64,000 nucleotides of DNA from Kiritimatiellota bacterium (GTDB taxonomy: Bacteria > Verrucomicrobiota > Kiritimatiellia > JAAZAB01), in NCBI GenBank assembly GCA_026398415.1, contig JAPLSY010000088.1:139633-203632 (forward strand), read 5' to 3'. Under the pieces are notes generated by a model. That model had not been told where the DNA came from. It did no database searches and saw only the letters and a list, made by a program, of their open reading frames with translations. The translations under genes and the position numbers were made by a program. The stretch's first letter is position 1, and each line of letters starts with the position of its first letter. This document shows, piece by piece, positions 1 through 7,685 of the stretch.

Positions 1-213
1 CGATGTTATGTCCTGTGCGGTTGGCAAAAGGACAACACACGAAAAGCCGATACAACTGAAGTTGCAGAACAGCGCATGAAAAAGGTGATGGACGTTGGCT
101 TTACACCAATGGCTATGCTTTATATTGACCGTAATTTTGACAGACGACATGACCATGCGTGGATTGATTTTCAACGACGTTGGGCACGACCAGCAATAAT
201 TCACTCAAAATAA
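1..213 (+). CDS. Radical SAM-like protein, C-terminal fragment (5' end outside window)
   Basis: Frame 1 is open from the first base to a TAA at 211-213 and gives 70 residues. The end reads ...GFTPMAMLYIDRNFDRRHD...WIDFQRRWARPAII. A 'GF.PMAMLY...FQRRWARPA' tail is, from memory, typical of phage- and element-borne radical SAM proteins. The Cys cluster that would prove this lies upstream of the window, so the family call is inference. The stop is one base before the next ATG (215), and the following two genes are equally tight, so all belong to one transcript. Coding status is fairly sure; the function is moderate. Confidence 0.55.
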   Translation, partial: RCYVLCGWQKDNTRKADTTEVAEQRMKKVMDVGFTPMAMLYIDRNFDRRHDHAWIDFQRRWARPAIIHSK

Positions 214-214
214 C

Positions 215-616
215 ATGGACCTCACTCCACAAATCGAAGCCTATCTCCTGGCGCGTGGCGATTGGGTAAAGTCCCGCGAGATCTGCGAGCGTTTCGGCAT
301 TAAGGATGATCGCAAGTTGCGGGCGATTGACGATCAACCTGGCCTCTGCAGCCGCATTGCAATAAGCGGGAATAAAGGGTTCAAACACATTTCCCTGGCC
401 ACGACCGCCGAATGGCAGGAGCATTACGCCCGTGAACGCAAGCACAACATCATGGCCCTGGTCAACCTGCGCGCCAAGCGCCGCCTGCGTTTGAACCTTA
501 CCCGTCAGATCCAGCGGCCCCAGATAGTCTGCGAACGCGATACCGGCCAAACTTTGATGAAACTGCCTGGCGTCAGGCCCTACGAAATGGATTGTCCTAC
601 CTACATGGCGCCATGA
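215..616 (+). CDS. Small winged-helix-like protein of phage-type cluster
   Basis: A 133-residue basic protein. The N-terminal half (about 5-60: EAYLLARGDWVKSREICERF, then a GIKDDRKLRAI turn and helix) reads like a winged-helix DNA-binding fold. The C-terminal half is Arg/Lys rich (LRAKRRLRLNL). It starts one base after the preceding stop and its TGA overlaps the methylase ATG (ATGA at 613-616), so translation is probably coupled. I do not recognise a named family. Small HTH proteins next to DNA methylases are common in phages and integrated elements, so a role in control of the element or in DNA replication is plausible but unproven. Confidence 0.6.
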   Translation: MDLTPQIEAYLLARGDWVKSREICERFGIKDDRKLRAIDDQPGLCSRIAISGNKGFKHISLATTAEWQEHYARERKHNIMALVNLRAKRRLRLNLTRQIQRPQIVCERDTGQTLMKLPGVRPYEMDCPTYMAP

Positions 617-1575
617 TCAGTCTTATCCCATACATCGGCGGCAAACATCGGATTGCCAAACAAATCGCCCTCCACCTCCACGCCACCGGTGCCGACACCC
701 TGGTTGACGTATTCGGTGGCTCGGCTGCTGTCCTTCTTAATTCAGGGTTTAAGAAACGGGTTTATAACGATATCTCGGGTGATCTGGTTTGCCTCTTCCG
801 GACACTGGCCGATCCAACCTTGCGCGTGCAATTATTCCGGCGTCTTCGCTGGATGCCGCCCTCCAGGCAGATTTACGATGAATTTTCGCGTGACTATTTA
901 AAGAACTGTTTTTCATTCAGTTATCTGCCAAAGGTCGAGAGGGCTGCTGCGACCTTTTATCGTCACCATTATTGTTTTGGCGGCAAGTCGCGGTGCGGAG
1001 GTTTTCAGGTGTCCCTTGGTGATCGCCAAGGAATAAAGGAGATTACGCGGTATCGGAACACGTTACGGCGTCTATCAAGCGTCGGCGATTTTTTTAGTAA
1101 CACGCTTATCGAACATCTTAATTTTCAACAGTGCGTTTCGATGTACGGGAAAAAAGTCAACTGCGTCTTGTTCATTGATCCGCCTTATGTCGGCACAGAA
1201 GGCTATTACAGTTATTCTGGCTTTTGCCGCGCGGATCATATTTTTCTGGCCCATCAATTGGCGGATTGTCCTGCATCTGTGGTGTGCACCTATTATGACA
1301 ACCCCCTGATCCGCGACCTCTACCCTGAAAACCTATGGCGATGGGAACGAATAGTGGCGACAAAAAACAGTCAATTCCGTAACGGTAACAAAGCGAAGAT
1401 GCTGGAATGCATCCTCATTAAAGGAGGTATTGGATGTAATAGGTTAGTGCCAGAGCATAAGCAAAGGGATGATCCCCCTCAGCCAAATCCGCCGTCAAGC
1501 GGACCCATCTTGCCAGGACTACGCTCCAGCTGGCATTGCCCAGCAGCACCCCGGCATTTAAGCAGATTGGGTTAG
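613..1575 (+). CDS. D12-class N6-adenine DNA methyltransferase (Dam-like)
   Basis: Transfers methyl from S-adenosylmethionine to adenine in DNA. The start is ATG 613 (overlapping the preceding TGA), because the D12 opening motif IPYIGGKH follows at once; an in-frame TTG at 592 adds seven residues. Motif I-like VDVFGGSAAV is near residue 34 and the catalytic motif IV FIDPPY near residue 190. The final ~46 residues after MLECILIKGG are Pro/Arg rich and unlike the family, so the folded enzyme probably ends near base 1435. The tail may be read-through into degraded sequence; a strong AAAGGAGGT Shine-Dalgarno at 1420-1428 precedes an ATG that is stopped at once by TAA. No restriction endonuclease is visible beside it, so it is probably an orphan or phage methylase. 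Confidence 0.82.
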   Translation: MISLIPYIGGKHRIAKQIALHLHATGADTLVDVFGGSAAVLLNSGFKKRVYNDISGDLVCLFRTLADPTLRVQLFRRLRWMPPSRQIYDEFSRDYLKNCFSFSYLPKVERAAATFYRHHYCFGGKSRCGGFQVSLGDRQGIKEITRYRNTLRRLSSVGDFFSNTLIEHLNFQQCVSMYGKKVNCVLFIDPPYVGTEGYYSYSGFCRADHIFLAHQLADCPASVVCTYYDNPLIRDLYPENLWRWERIVATKNSQFRNGNKAKMLECILIKGGIGCNRLVPEHKQRDDPPQPNPPSSGPILPGLRSSWHCPAAPRHLSRLG

Positions 1576-1577
1576 AA

Positions 1578-2461
1578 ATGAATACGCATAATGATGAATG
1601 CAGCGCAAGTAATTCCCGTAAAAAAAAACTCTCGGCAGTCTCTTCGCAGGCATTGGAGGATTCGATATCGGCTTCGAAAAAGCCGGTTGGAAAACGCTTT
1701 GGCAGGTTGAAATCGATCCGATCAATCAAACTGTTCTTAGTGACAGATTTCCTCATGCCAAAATCCTTAAGGATGTCCGCTATTGCGGACCGCACAACCT
1801 GGAACCGGTTGACTGCATCTCAGCGGGTTTTCCCTGCCAGGATATCAGCCAGGCCGGGTCTAATCGAAAAGATAAATCCCACACCGGACTTAAAGGAGAA
1901 CGATCGGGATTATTCTTTGAAGTCATTCGTATTCTCAAAGAAATTAAACCCACTTGGGTGGTGCTTGAAAACGTCCCGGCATTGCTCTATTCAAACGATC
2001 ATGCAGACTTTGAAATCGTCATCAGGAACCTTGCCGAGTGCGGGTATGTGGGATACTGGCGAATTTTTAATGCTCAATATTTCGGAGTCGCCCAAAATCG
2101 CCGTCGCATTTTTCTGGTCGGAGGTCTTGGACGTTATCCCTCAATGGAGTTCCTGGCTGATGCCGCGCCAGTGGAATCAGTACCTTGCTCGTTTGGATCG
2201 CTCAGAAAGCCATGGCGCCAAGCGGATGCTTGGGCTGGGCATACTTTACAGGCAACGAACTCCGCAAGTCGCATCACTTTGGGCAGTGAGCTTCTCGTTG
2301 CTGAATCGGGATGTTGGGATAAGATGGTTGAGCGGCAACGAGCGTCTGAAATTGATGGGCTTTGCGCCGGACTGGATGCGGCCAACCTTGCAGAGGTTAA
2401 AGGTGCCGGAAATGCCGTTGTGCCGCAGATCGCACAATGGATAGCCGAAAAACTGGTTTGA
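1578..2461 (+). CDS. DNA cytosine-5 methyltransferase, split by a frameshift at a nine-A run
   Basis: C5-cytosine methyltransferase that needs one -1 frame change. ATG 1578 opens MNTHNDECSASNSRKKK in one frame. After the A-run at 1620-1628 the -1 frame continues KTLGSLFAGIGGFDIGF (motif I), SAGFPCQDIS (catalytic PCQ, motif IV), ENVPALL (motif VI), QNRRRIFLVG (motif VIII) and GAGNAVVPQIAQWI (motif X). In the motif frame a TAA lies at 1619-1621, directly before the match, and no good start exists inside it. The A-run contains A AAA AAA, a classic slippery sequence, so programmed -1 frameshifting, a homopolymer base-calling error or real inactivation are all possible. Apart from the shift all key motifs are intact. 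Confidence 0.8.
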
Positions 2462-2474
2462 ATGTAAAATGCAA

Positions 2475-2512
2475 GAGCCAGACAGATGGATTGCAAACCA
2501 CCTGTCTGGCTC
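2475..2512. terminator. 11-bp perfect inverted repeat after the methylase gene
   Basis: GAGCCAGACAG pairs perfectly with CTGTCTGGCTC across a 16-base loop, 13 bases after the cytosine methylase stop. On the plus strand it is followed by A7, not T. On the minus strand the following bases are TTGCATTTTAC, a weak U tract. It may therefore end the minus-strand tRNA transcript as well as the phage-like operon. Confidence 0.45.
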
Positions 2513-2521
2513 AAAAAAACA

Positions 2522-2654
2522 TTATCAAACCTATGTCAATTCGAAAAAACCCCGCTTTTTCTTATCAAACCTCGCTTTTTTAAGTTCGCTGTCGTAACTC
2601 TTTGATTTTCGGCTTCTTTCGCCAACCTTCGCGGTCTTTCAGCATTATCAAACC
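2522..2654. repeat. Three direct copies of TTATCAAACC between methylase and tRNA-Ala
   Basis: TTATCAAACC occurs exactly at 2522-2531, 2562-2571 and 2645-2654. The stretch also holds two C-GCTTTTT blocks. It lies between a phage-like gene block and the 3' end of a tRNA gene, where integrase arm-type or attachment sequences are often found. No integrase is visible in the window, so this is only suggestive. The rest of the gap (2767-3003) shows nothing I can name. Confidence 0.4.
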
Positions 2655-2692
2655 ACGCAGCAAGGTTGTGAAGGCGACCAAAAATTAATGGG

Positions 2693-2766
2693 TGGAGGAT
2701 AAGGGAGTTGAACCCTCGACCTCCTGAATGCCATTCAGGCGCTCTAGCCAACTGAGCTAATCCCCC
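2693..2766 (-). tRNA. tRNA-Ala (anticodon GGC)
   Basis: The reverse complement folds as a full cloverleaf of 74 nt. The acceptor is GGGGGAT/ATCCTCC (one G-U), the D-arm is GCTC/GAGC, and the anticodon stem CCTGA/TCAGG holds loop ATGGCAT (anticodon GGC). The T-arm is GAGGG/CCCTT with TTCAACT loop, and the discriminator is A. CCA is not encoded. The 3' end points towards the phage-like block at 1-2461. Confidence 0.97.
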
Positions 2767-3003
2767 ACAGTAGCAGGCGCTCCCATTCCTCCCGGCTGAG
2801 CCCGGTTCGTTGGCAATGGGATGCGTTCATTTGCCGCGTATCATTCCCGATGGCGATAAAAAGTCAAGCCTCGAATAATAAACGACCTGGGTGTGGCAAA
2901 CTCAAAAGCGCTTGGGCGAGCGGGAAGGTCGGTTGCCGCGTTTGAGTTTGCAAGGTTTGGCCGCTCATGTATAGTAGCACGACGGTGAGTTGGAGAAATT
3001 TTT

Positions 3004-3624
3004 ATGGATAAGATTGTTGTTATTCTGATTCAACTGTTGGCGTTGTTTCTGGCGATCGTGCCGCACGAAGTCGCTCACGGGTACGTGGCCTGGAAGTTGG
3101 GTGATCCCACCGCCCGCCGTGCAAACCGATTGACGCTCAATCCGCTGGCCCACATTGATCTCTTTGGCTCAATCATCCTGCCCGGTATGCTGATGTTCAT
3201 GCACAGTCCCGTACTGTTCGGTTGGGCCAAACCAGTGCCGTTCGATCCGCGGTATTTCCGCGATCCGCGCCGGGGCATCATGCTGGTGGGCGCCGCCGGG
3301 CCGATCACCAATTTTGCGCTGGCCATTTTGAGCGCTTTGCTGTTCCGCGTGCTTGGGCCAGTGAGCGAGTTTTTTGCGCTGTTCCTGGCTTACCTGTGCA
3401 TAACCAACATCGTCCTGGGGGTCTTCAATCTGATTCCTATCCCGCCCCTGGATGGATCGCGGGTGGTGATGGGGCTTCTGCCGGAGGAGTGGGCGGGCCC
3501 TTACCTGCGACTGGAGCGGTTCGGTTTTTTCATTATCATTGGACTGCTCTACCTGGGCGCGCTGGACCGGGTCATCAGCCCGGCGGCAGACTTCCTGTTT
3601 CGTCTCATGTTGGGTATGTCCTGA
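3004..3624 (+). CDS. Site-2 protease-like M50 family intramembrane metalloprotease
   Basis: A 206-residue polytopic membrane protein. HEVAH at residues 21-25 is the HExxH zinc site within the first hydrophobic segment. The second M50 signature NLIPIPPLDGSRV (Asp as third zinc ligand) lies near residue 145 in a later segment. Several hydrophobic stretches fit the compact, PDZ-less bacterial M50 type, which cleaves substrates within the inner membrane. A GGAG Shine-Dalgarno lies 9 bases before the ATG. It stands alone, convergent with the next gene. The substrate cannot be inferred. Confidence 0.88.
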   Translation: MDKIVVILIQLLALFLAIVPHEVAHGYVAWKLGDPTARRANRLTLNPLAHIDLFGSIILPGMLMFMHSPVLFGWAKPVPFDPRYFRDPRRGIMLVGAAGPITNFALAILSALLFRVLGPVSEFFALFLAYLCITNIVLGVFNLIPIPPLDGSRVVMGLLPEEWAGPYLRLERFGFFIIIGLLYLGALDRVISPAADFLFRLMLGMS

Positions 3625-3722
3625 AGTGAGGACGACAGATGCCGGACCGGAAAATTAGGCTGGAGAACTAGAAACCGTTGATTCCCGCGTCAGCGATAAA
3701 TCGGGCAAACGGGGCGTATATT

Positions 3723-4352
3723 TCAGGACGACTTTTTCAAAAACGGATTGATCCGGAACTCTTCGGCCAATCGTGTTTCCGGTCCGTGGCCGGGAACAAT
3801 GCGCGTCGCGGGCGGCAATTGCGCCAGCTTGCGCAGGGATTGCGTCAGCACGCGTCCATCGCCGCCCGGTATATCCGTCCGGCCTACCGTGCCCTGGAAC
3901 AGCGTATCGCCGGAAAACAGAACACCCTCATTCGGAAAATGGAAACACACGCTACCCGGCGAATGGCCGGGCGTGCCGATCACCGTGTAACTCAGGCCGC
4001 CATCCGTCCAGGTCTGGCCGTCTTCCAGTATCCGGAGCGCGCCGGACGGCTGCCGCGGAACGGAATAGTAGGGCGGTGACTGGTTCAGGGGGCCGAAAGC
4101 CCACTTGAGATCCAGCGCGTGGATGGCATATGGAGCTGGGTATTTATCCGCCACTTCCGCCAGCGCGCTGATGTGATCATAATGGCCGTGGGTCAGCAGG
4201 TAACCGGCCACGTCCAGCCCGCGTGCATCGAGCAAGGCCAGAATGGTGGCGGCGTCTGCGCCCGGATCGATCACCAGCGCGTGCCGTGCCGGACCCCACA
4301 CGACATAGCAACCAGCCTGGAACGGTCCAACGTTAAGGCACTCGATATTCAT
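3723..4352 (-). CDS. MBL-fold metallo-hydrolase (glyoxalase II-like)
   Basis: A 209-residue cytosolic metallo-beta-lactamase fold protein. The metal motif THGHYDH is at residues 54-60 (His55, His57, Asp59, His60). GTPGHSPGSV supplies the next His, SGDTLF the bridging Asp and VPGHG the last His. The order and length match the short hydrolase group often labelled YcbL or glyoxalase II-like. Reported activities in the group include thioesters such as S-lactoylglutathione; the substrate here is unknown. It is divergent from the kinase gene, sharing a roughly 100-bp upstream region. Confidence 0.87.
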   Translation of the reverse strand: MNIECLNVGPFQAGCYVVWGPARHALVIDPGADAATILALLDARGLDVAGYLLTHGHYDHISALAEVADKYPAPYAIHALDLKWAFGPLNQSPPYYSVPRQPSGALRILEDGQTWTDGGLSYTVIGTPGHSPGSVCFHFPNEGVLFSGDTLFQGTVGRTDIPGGDGRVLTQSLRKLAQLPPATRIVPGHGPETRLAEEFRINPFLKKSS

Positions 4353-4379
4353 GGCACCCGGTACAATGCCGGATTAGTC

Positions 4380-4408
4380 TTGATTTGCCCAGCCGATTAT
4401 TTAATTAT
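4380..4408 (+). promoter_or_regulatory. Candidate sigma-70-type promoter for the kinase gene
   Basis: TTGATT at 4380-4385, a 17-base spacer, then AATTAT at 4403-4408 (an overlapping TATAAC lies at 4406-4411). It sits about 50 bases before the preferred kinase start. Base matches are partial, so this is a weak prediction. Confidence 0.3.
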
Positions 4409-4459
4409 AACAGCCACGCGGTTCATTCAATGGAAAAGGCGCCGCGCGAGGCAGGGATC

Positions 4460-6334
4460 ATGAACGATCAAACGCCAGACAACAGTTGCTCCAGCGAAGC
4501 GGCTCCGGTGATCGAGGGGTATCGTGTCCTCGAGAACCTGGGACACGGCGCGACATCCTCGGTCTGGAAGGCCGAGCAAGTATCGCTGAACCGGCTGGTG
4601 GTCATCAAGGTGCTTTCCGAGCGGCTGACCCAGGAGCCGGAGGACGTTACGTTGTTCAAAGCTGAGGCGCGCATGGCCGCCAATTTCAAGCACGCGGGCA
4701 TCGTGCAGGTCTATGATTTCGGCCAGTCCAAAACCGGTCGGCGTTATTACTTCGTTATGGAATACATCTCCGGTTATTCGGTTGGCGACTGGATCCGTCG
4801 GAAAGGCAAAATCACGGAACACGAGGCGTTGGTTGTCGCACAGGCGGTGGCGGACGCCCTTAAATATGCCTGGGATCTTTCGCGAATTGTGCATTGCGAC
4901 ATCAAGCCGGACAACATTATGGTGGATGGAGACGGCTCCATAAAAGTTGCGGACTTGGGACTGGCCCACACCGTCAAGACCATGGCCAATCAGCCTGGCG
5001 TTGACGCGAATGAAGTAATTATCACGGGTACGCCGAATTACATGGCCCCCGAGCAGGTCCGGGGCTCGGATCCGATTGATTGCCGCACGGACATTTATGC
5101 ACTGGGTGCCTCGCTGTATCACATGGTCACCGGTCAACTGCCTTTTGGCGATAGTCCGCCTGAAATCGTCCTGGAGCGTCAGCTCCAGGAGGCTTTTGCA
5201 TATCCGCAACAGGTCAACCCCGATTTGTCAACGAGTACCACGCGATTAATTTTGAAAATGACGGCCAAAGAGCCCAACGCGCGGTTCCAGACCTGGGATG
5301 AGGTTCTGACGGAAGTGGTCCGGCTGGAGCGGCAGATGCGGAAACAGGCGGCGGCCGCCGCCGCTTTAGCCGAGCGGGTGCCAGCGGCCGATTCGAAAAA
5401 AGACGCCGCCTTGGCGGGGGATGGACAGAAGTGCCGGTATTGCGGTAAATCCATTCAACCGCAGGCCCTGTATTGTGGATTTTGCGGCAAGCCGGTGGCC
5501 ATCCCGGCGAAAGAACCGGATGCGGACCGGAAACAAGGAACGATCCGCTTAAAGCCGATACAGGCAAACCCTCCGGTGAGCAACAAATCAGTTGCGCCGC
5601 CGCCGGTGCAACCGATGCCCCGGCCGCGCAGCGCATCGGGGCATAAGCATTCAACCTGGAGCGGTAACGTCTGTATGGTGTTGTCCCTGTGTTTGTTGAC
5701 TTTTCTGGGATATTACACATACCAGAAAGTCAGGTATGATAACAATGTGATCATTCCAATAAAGACCGCCATCATTCAGGCTGTGCCGCCGATGCTTGAG
5801 CAAAGCCTCCAAGGTATCCAGGCGGGCGCACGATGGATCTACGATTTATTTATGAGCAGGCCGCCGCCGCCGGTTGACCTGCCAAAGGCCGCTCCGAAAT
5901 CGGAATTGCAGCCAACGGAATCTACGGCTACGACGGAAACGAAAGCGTCATCCTCAAAAGCGCAAGGCGATTCCGCGGCTGAATTCGAAAATTTTGTGAA
6001 GTCTGATACAAATGTTGAACCGGCGACAGCATCGTCCGCGCCGACACCCGTTCCCGAGAAATCTGCCCAGGAAATGGAATGGGAACGTTTGCTGGCGCAG
6101 TGTAAACAGCAGCAGCCCAAGGCCGGAGAGCGCGTAACCATTACGTTCAATAATCAGCAAAAAAAGGTCGAGATAATCCTGGATCATGTGGCGGCCGATG
6201 GGGTTATGGCCAAGGTTCCACCCGGTCTCGTTGAATATCCATTCCGCCTCATGTCGGAGGAAAGCCGGTTGATGTTTTTTCCCGAAGAACGCGCCCGCCA
6301 ACTTCAGCGTCAGCAAGCTAAAAAGAGCGAGTGA
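4460..6334 (+). CDS. Ser/Thr protein kinase with zinc ribbon and one transmembrane segment
   Basis: Hanks-type kinase of 624 residues. I prefer ATG 4460, behind GAGGCAGG; an in-frame ATG lies at 4430. Numbering from 4460: glycine loop LGHGATSSV 27-35, VIK lysine at 50, catalytic loop HCDIKPDN 145-152, metal motif DLG 165-167 (instead of DFG), APE 197-199. A four-Cys zinc ribbon (CRYC, CGFC at 325-342) follows, then a Pro-rich linker, a transmembrane helix near 403-422 and an extracytoplasmic Ala/Pro/Ser-rich tail ending in a small folded domain. This fits a membrane signalling kinase with a cytosolic catalytic part, as is common in PVC bacteria. HCD replaces the usual HRD, so it lacks the Arg of 'RD' kinases and may not need activation-loop phosphorylation. 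Confidence 0.9.
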   Translation: MNDQTPDNSCSSEAAPVIEGYRVLENLGHGATSSVWKAEQVSLNRLVVIKVLSERLTQEPEDVTLFKAEARMAANFKHAGIVQVYDFGQSKTGRRYYFVMEYISGYSVGDWIRRKGKITEHEALVVAQAVADALKYAWDLSRIVHCDIKPDNIMVDGDGSIKVADLGLAHTVKTMANQPGVDANEVIITGTPNYMAPEQVRGSDPIDCRTDIYALGASLYHMVTGQLPFGDSPPEIVLERQLQEAFAYPQQVNPDLSTSTTRLILKMTAKEPNARFQTWDEVLTEVVRLERQMRKQAAAAAALAERVPAADSKKDAALAGDGQKCRYCGKSIQPQALYCGFCGKPVAIPAKEPDADRKQGTIRLKPIQANPPVSNKSVAPPPVQPMPRPRSASGHKHSTWSGNVCMVLSLCLLTFLGYYTYQKVRYDNNVIIPIKTAIIQAVPPMLEQSLQGIQAGARWIYDLFMSRPPPPVDLPKAAPKSELQPTESTATTETKASSSKAQGDSAAEFENFVKSDTNVEPATASSAPTPVPEKSAQEMEWERLLAQCKQQQPKAGERVTITFNNQQKKVEIILDHVAADGVMAKVPPGLVEYPFRLMSEESRLMFFPEERARQLQRQQAKKSE

Positions 6335-6343
6335 TTAGAGTTC

Positions 6344-6455
6344 GTAGAGCGTAAAGCGTTGAGCGTGGAGCGGAAAACGAAGAACGAGCAATAAAAAACC
6401 GCTTGCTGATTGATGTGCACGCCCTGCGCTCGACGCTTCACACTTCACGCTCAAC
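6344..6455. repeat. Degenerate GAGCGT/AAGCGT repeat and its inverse between convergent genes
   Basis: GAGCGTAAAGCG, TTGAGCGTGGAGCG run on the plus strand at 6344-6372. The inverse, CGCTCGACGCTTC...CTTCACGCTCAAC, lies at 6427-6455, giving a long imperfect stem between the convergent kinase and deoB genes. The second arm overlaps the last codons of deoB. It could act as a two-way terminator or be a mobile short repeat. Confidence 0.45.
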
Positions 6456-7625
6456 AAATGCTTTGCCCCGCGACATGGGTGGCAGGCCGAAGATCGTCGC
6501 CAGGCTCTGCGCTACGTCGTAAAATCCATGCCGTATGCCCAGTGAATGCCCGGGACTGCCCGGCTGATAAGCCAGAAGCGGCACGTATTCCCGCGTATGA
6601 TCCGTCCCGTGGAAGGTGGGATCGTTGCCATGGTCGGCGGTGACGATGAGCCAGTCGGTGGAACGCAACACGGCCAGGAGGTCGCCGAAAAACCGGTCGG
6701 TCTGCTCCAGGGCGGCCGCATATCCCTTGGCGTCGCGCCGGTGACCGTAGAGCATGTCGAAGTCAATCAAATTGGCAAAGATCAAACCGTTCGTGCCGCC
6801 CTGCGTCAGTTCCAGGATCTGCTGTTGCGAGGCGCTTGTGCTGTTGGTGTGAAAGGATTGCGTAAGGCCGCGATGAACAAAAATATCTTCAATTTTTCCC
6901 ACGCCGGTAACCGGCACACCCGCCGCCTTCAGGTGGTCAAGCACGGTCGGTTCGGGTAGGGGATAGGAATAATCGCGGCGGTTTTCGGTGCGCTGGAAGG
7001 CGCCGGGCCGCCCCACAAACGGCCGGGCAATAACCCGACCGACCTGGTAAGGGTCACAGAGCGCGCGGGCTATTTCACAGGCGCGGTACAATTCGCCCAG
7101 GGGAATTATTTCCTCATGGGCCGCGATCTGGAACACCGAATCGGCGCTGGTATAGACGATCCAGGCGCCTTCGCGCATCTGGCGCTCGCCCAGTTCCTGG
7201 ATGATCGCAGTTCCGCTGGCGGCCTGGTTACCGATGAGACGCCGTCCGGTTCTGGCTTCGAAGGCCGCAACCAGTTCCGGTGGGAAAGACGGCGGACCCT
7301 TGGGAAACAGGTGAAACCCGCGTGCCAACTCCAGCCCCGCGATTTCCCAGTGGCCGGTGGTAGTGTCTTTGCCCTGCGATACTTCCTGCATGGCGCCGTA
7401 GCCGGCCAGCGGTTGTTCCGCCGCAGGAACTCCGCGGATGGGGGAACCCGCGGGCATCAGTGCCGGGATATTGCCGAGCCCCAGCCGCTGGAGGGCAGGC
7501 AGATGGATTCCGCCCACCGCTTCCGCCAGGTGCGCGAGGGTGTTGGCGCCGGCGTCGCCATACTCCGCCGCGTCCGGCGCCGCGCCGATGCCGACGGAAT
7601 CCAGAACGATAAGAATTGCTTTCAT
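6438..7625 (-). CDS. deoB: Phosphopentomutase
   Basis: Interconverts ribose/deoxyribose 1- and 5-phosphates in nucleoside salvage; cytosolic, alkaline phosphatase superfamily with two metal ions. The 395-residue length is normal for DeoB. The N-terminal VLDSVGIGA supplies the first metal Asp, GDAGANTL follows near residue 25, KDTTTGHWE holds the phospho-acceptor Thr, and TADHGNDP...GTDHTREY near residue 340 gives the C-terminal metal ligands. The start ATG 7625 is clear from the MKAILIVLDS opening, although no strong Shine-Dalgarno precedes it. The stop codon lies inside a short repeat. It stands alone; no deoC, deoA or deoD neighbour. Confidence 0.96.
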   Translation of the reverse strand: MKAILIVLDSVGIGAAPDAAEYGDAGANTLAHLAEAVGGIHLPALQRLGLGNIPALMPAGSPIRGVPAAEQPLAGYGAMQEVSQGKDTTTGHWEIAGLELARGFHLFPKGPPSFPPELVAAFEARTGRRLIGNQAASGTAIIQELGERQMREGAWIVYTSADSVFQIAAHEEIIPLGELYRACEIARALCDPYQVGRVIARPFVGRPGAFQRTENRRDYSYPLPEPTVLDHLKAAGVPVTGVGKIEDIFVHRGLTQSFHTNSTSASQQQILELTQGGTNGLIFANLIDFDMLYGHRRDAKGYAAALEQTDRFFGDLLAVLRSTDWLIVTADHGNDPTFHGTDHTREYVPLLAYQPGSPGHSLGIRHGFYDVAQSLATIFGLPPMSRGKAFVEREV

Positions 7626-7685
7626 GAATAAAAGTGTATGCGTATTTTAAATGCGCCGAGAACTCGCTTTGAATATGCTCAAGTT

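Noticed and set aside
1469..1561. 30-codon ORF between the two methylases (MIPLSQIRRQADPSCQ...)
   Set aside because: Very short, no Shine-Dalgarno, overlaps the tail of the adenine methylase; not supportable as a gene.
2200..2444. Second-frame match GNERLKLMGFAPDWM in the cytosine methylase region
   Set aside because: Resembles the 'ERL.GFP..W' part of some C5-methylases, but the motif frame runs uninterrupted from PCQ to GNAVVPQIAQWI. Adding two more frameshifts is less simple, so I keep a single shift at 1620-1628.
2536..2751. 71-codon minus ORF over the tRNA gene
   Set aside because: Translation of the tRNA-Ala sequence and flanks; the tRNA explains it.
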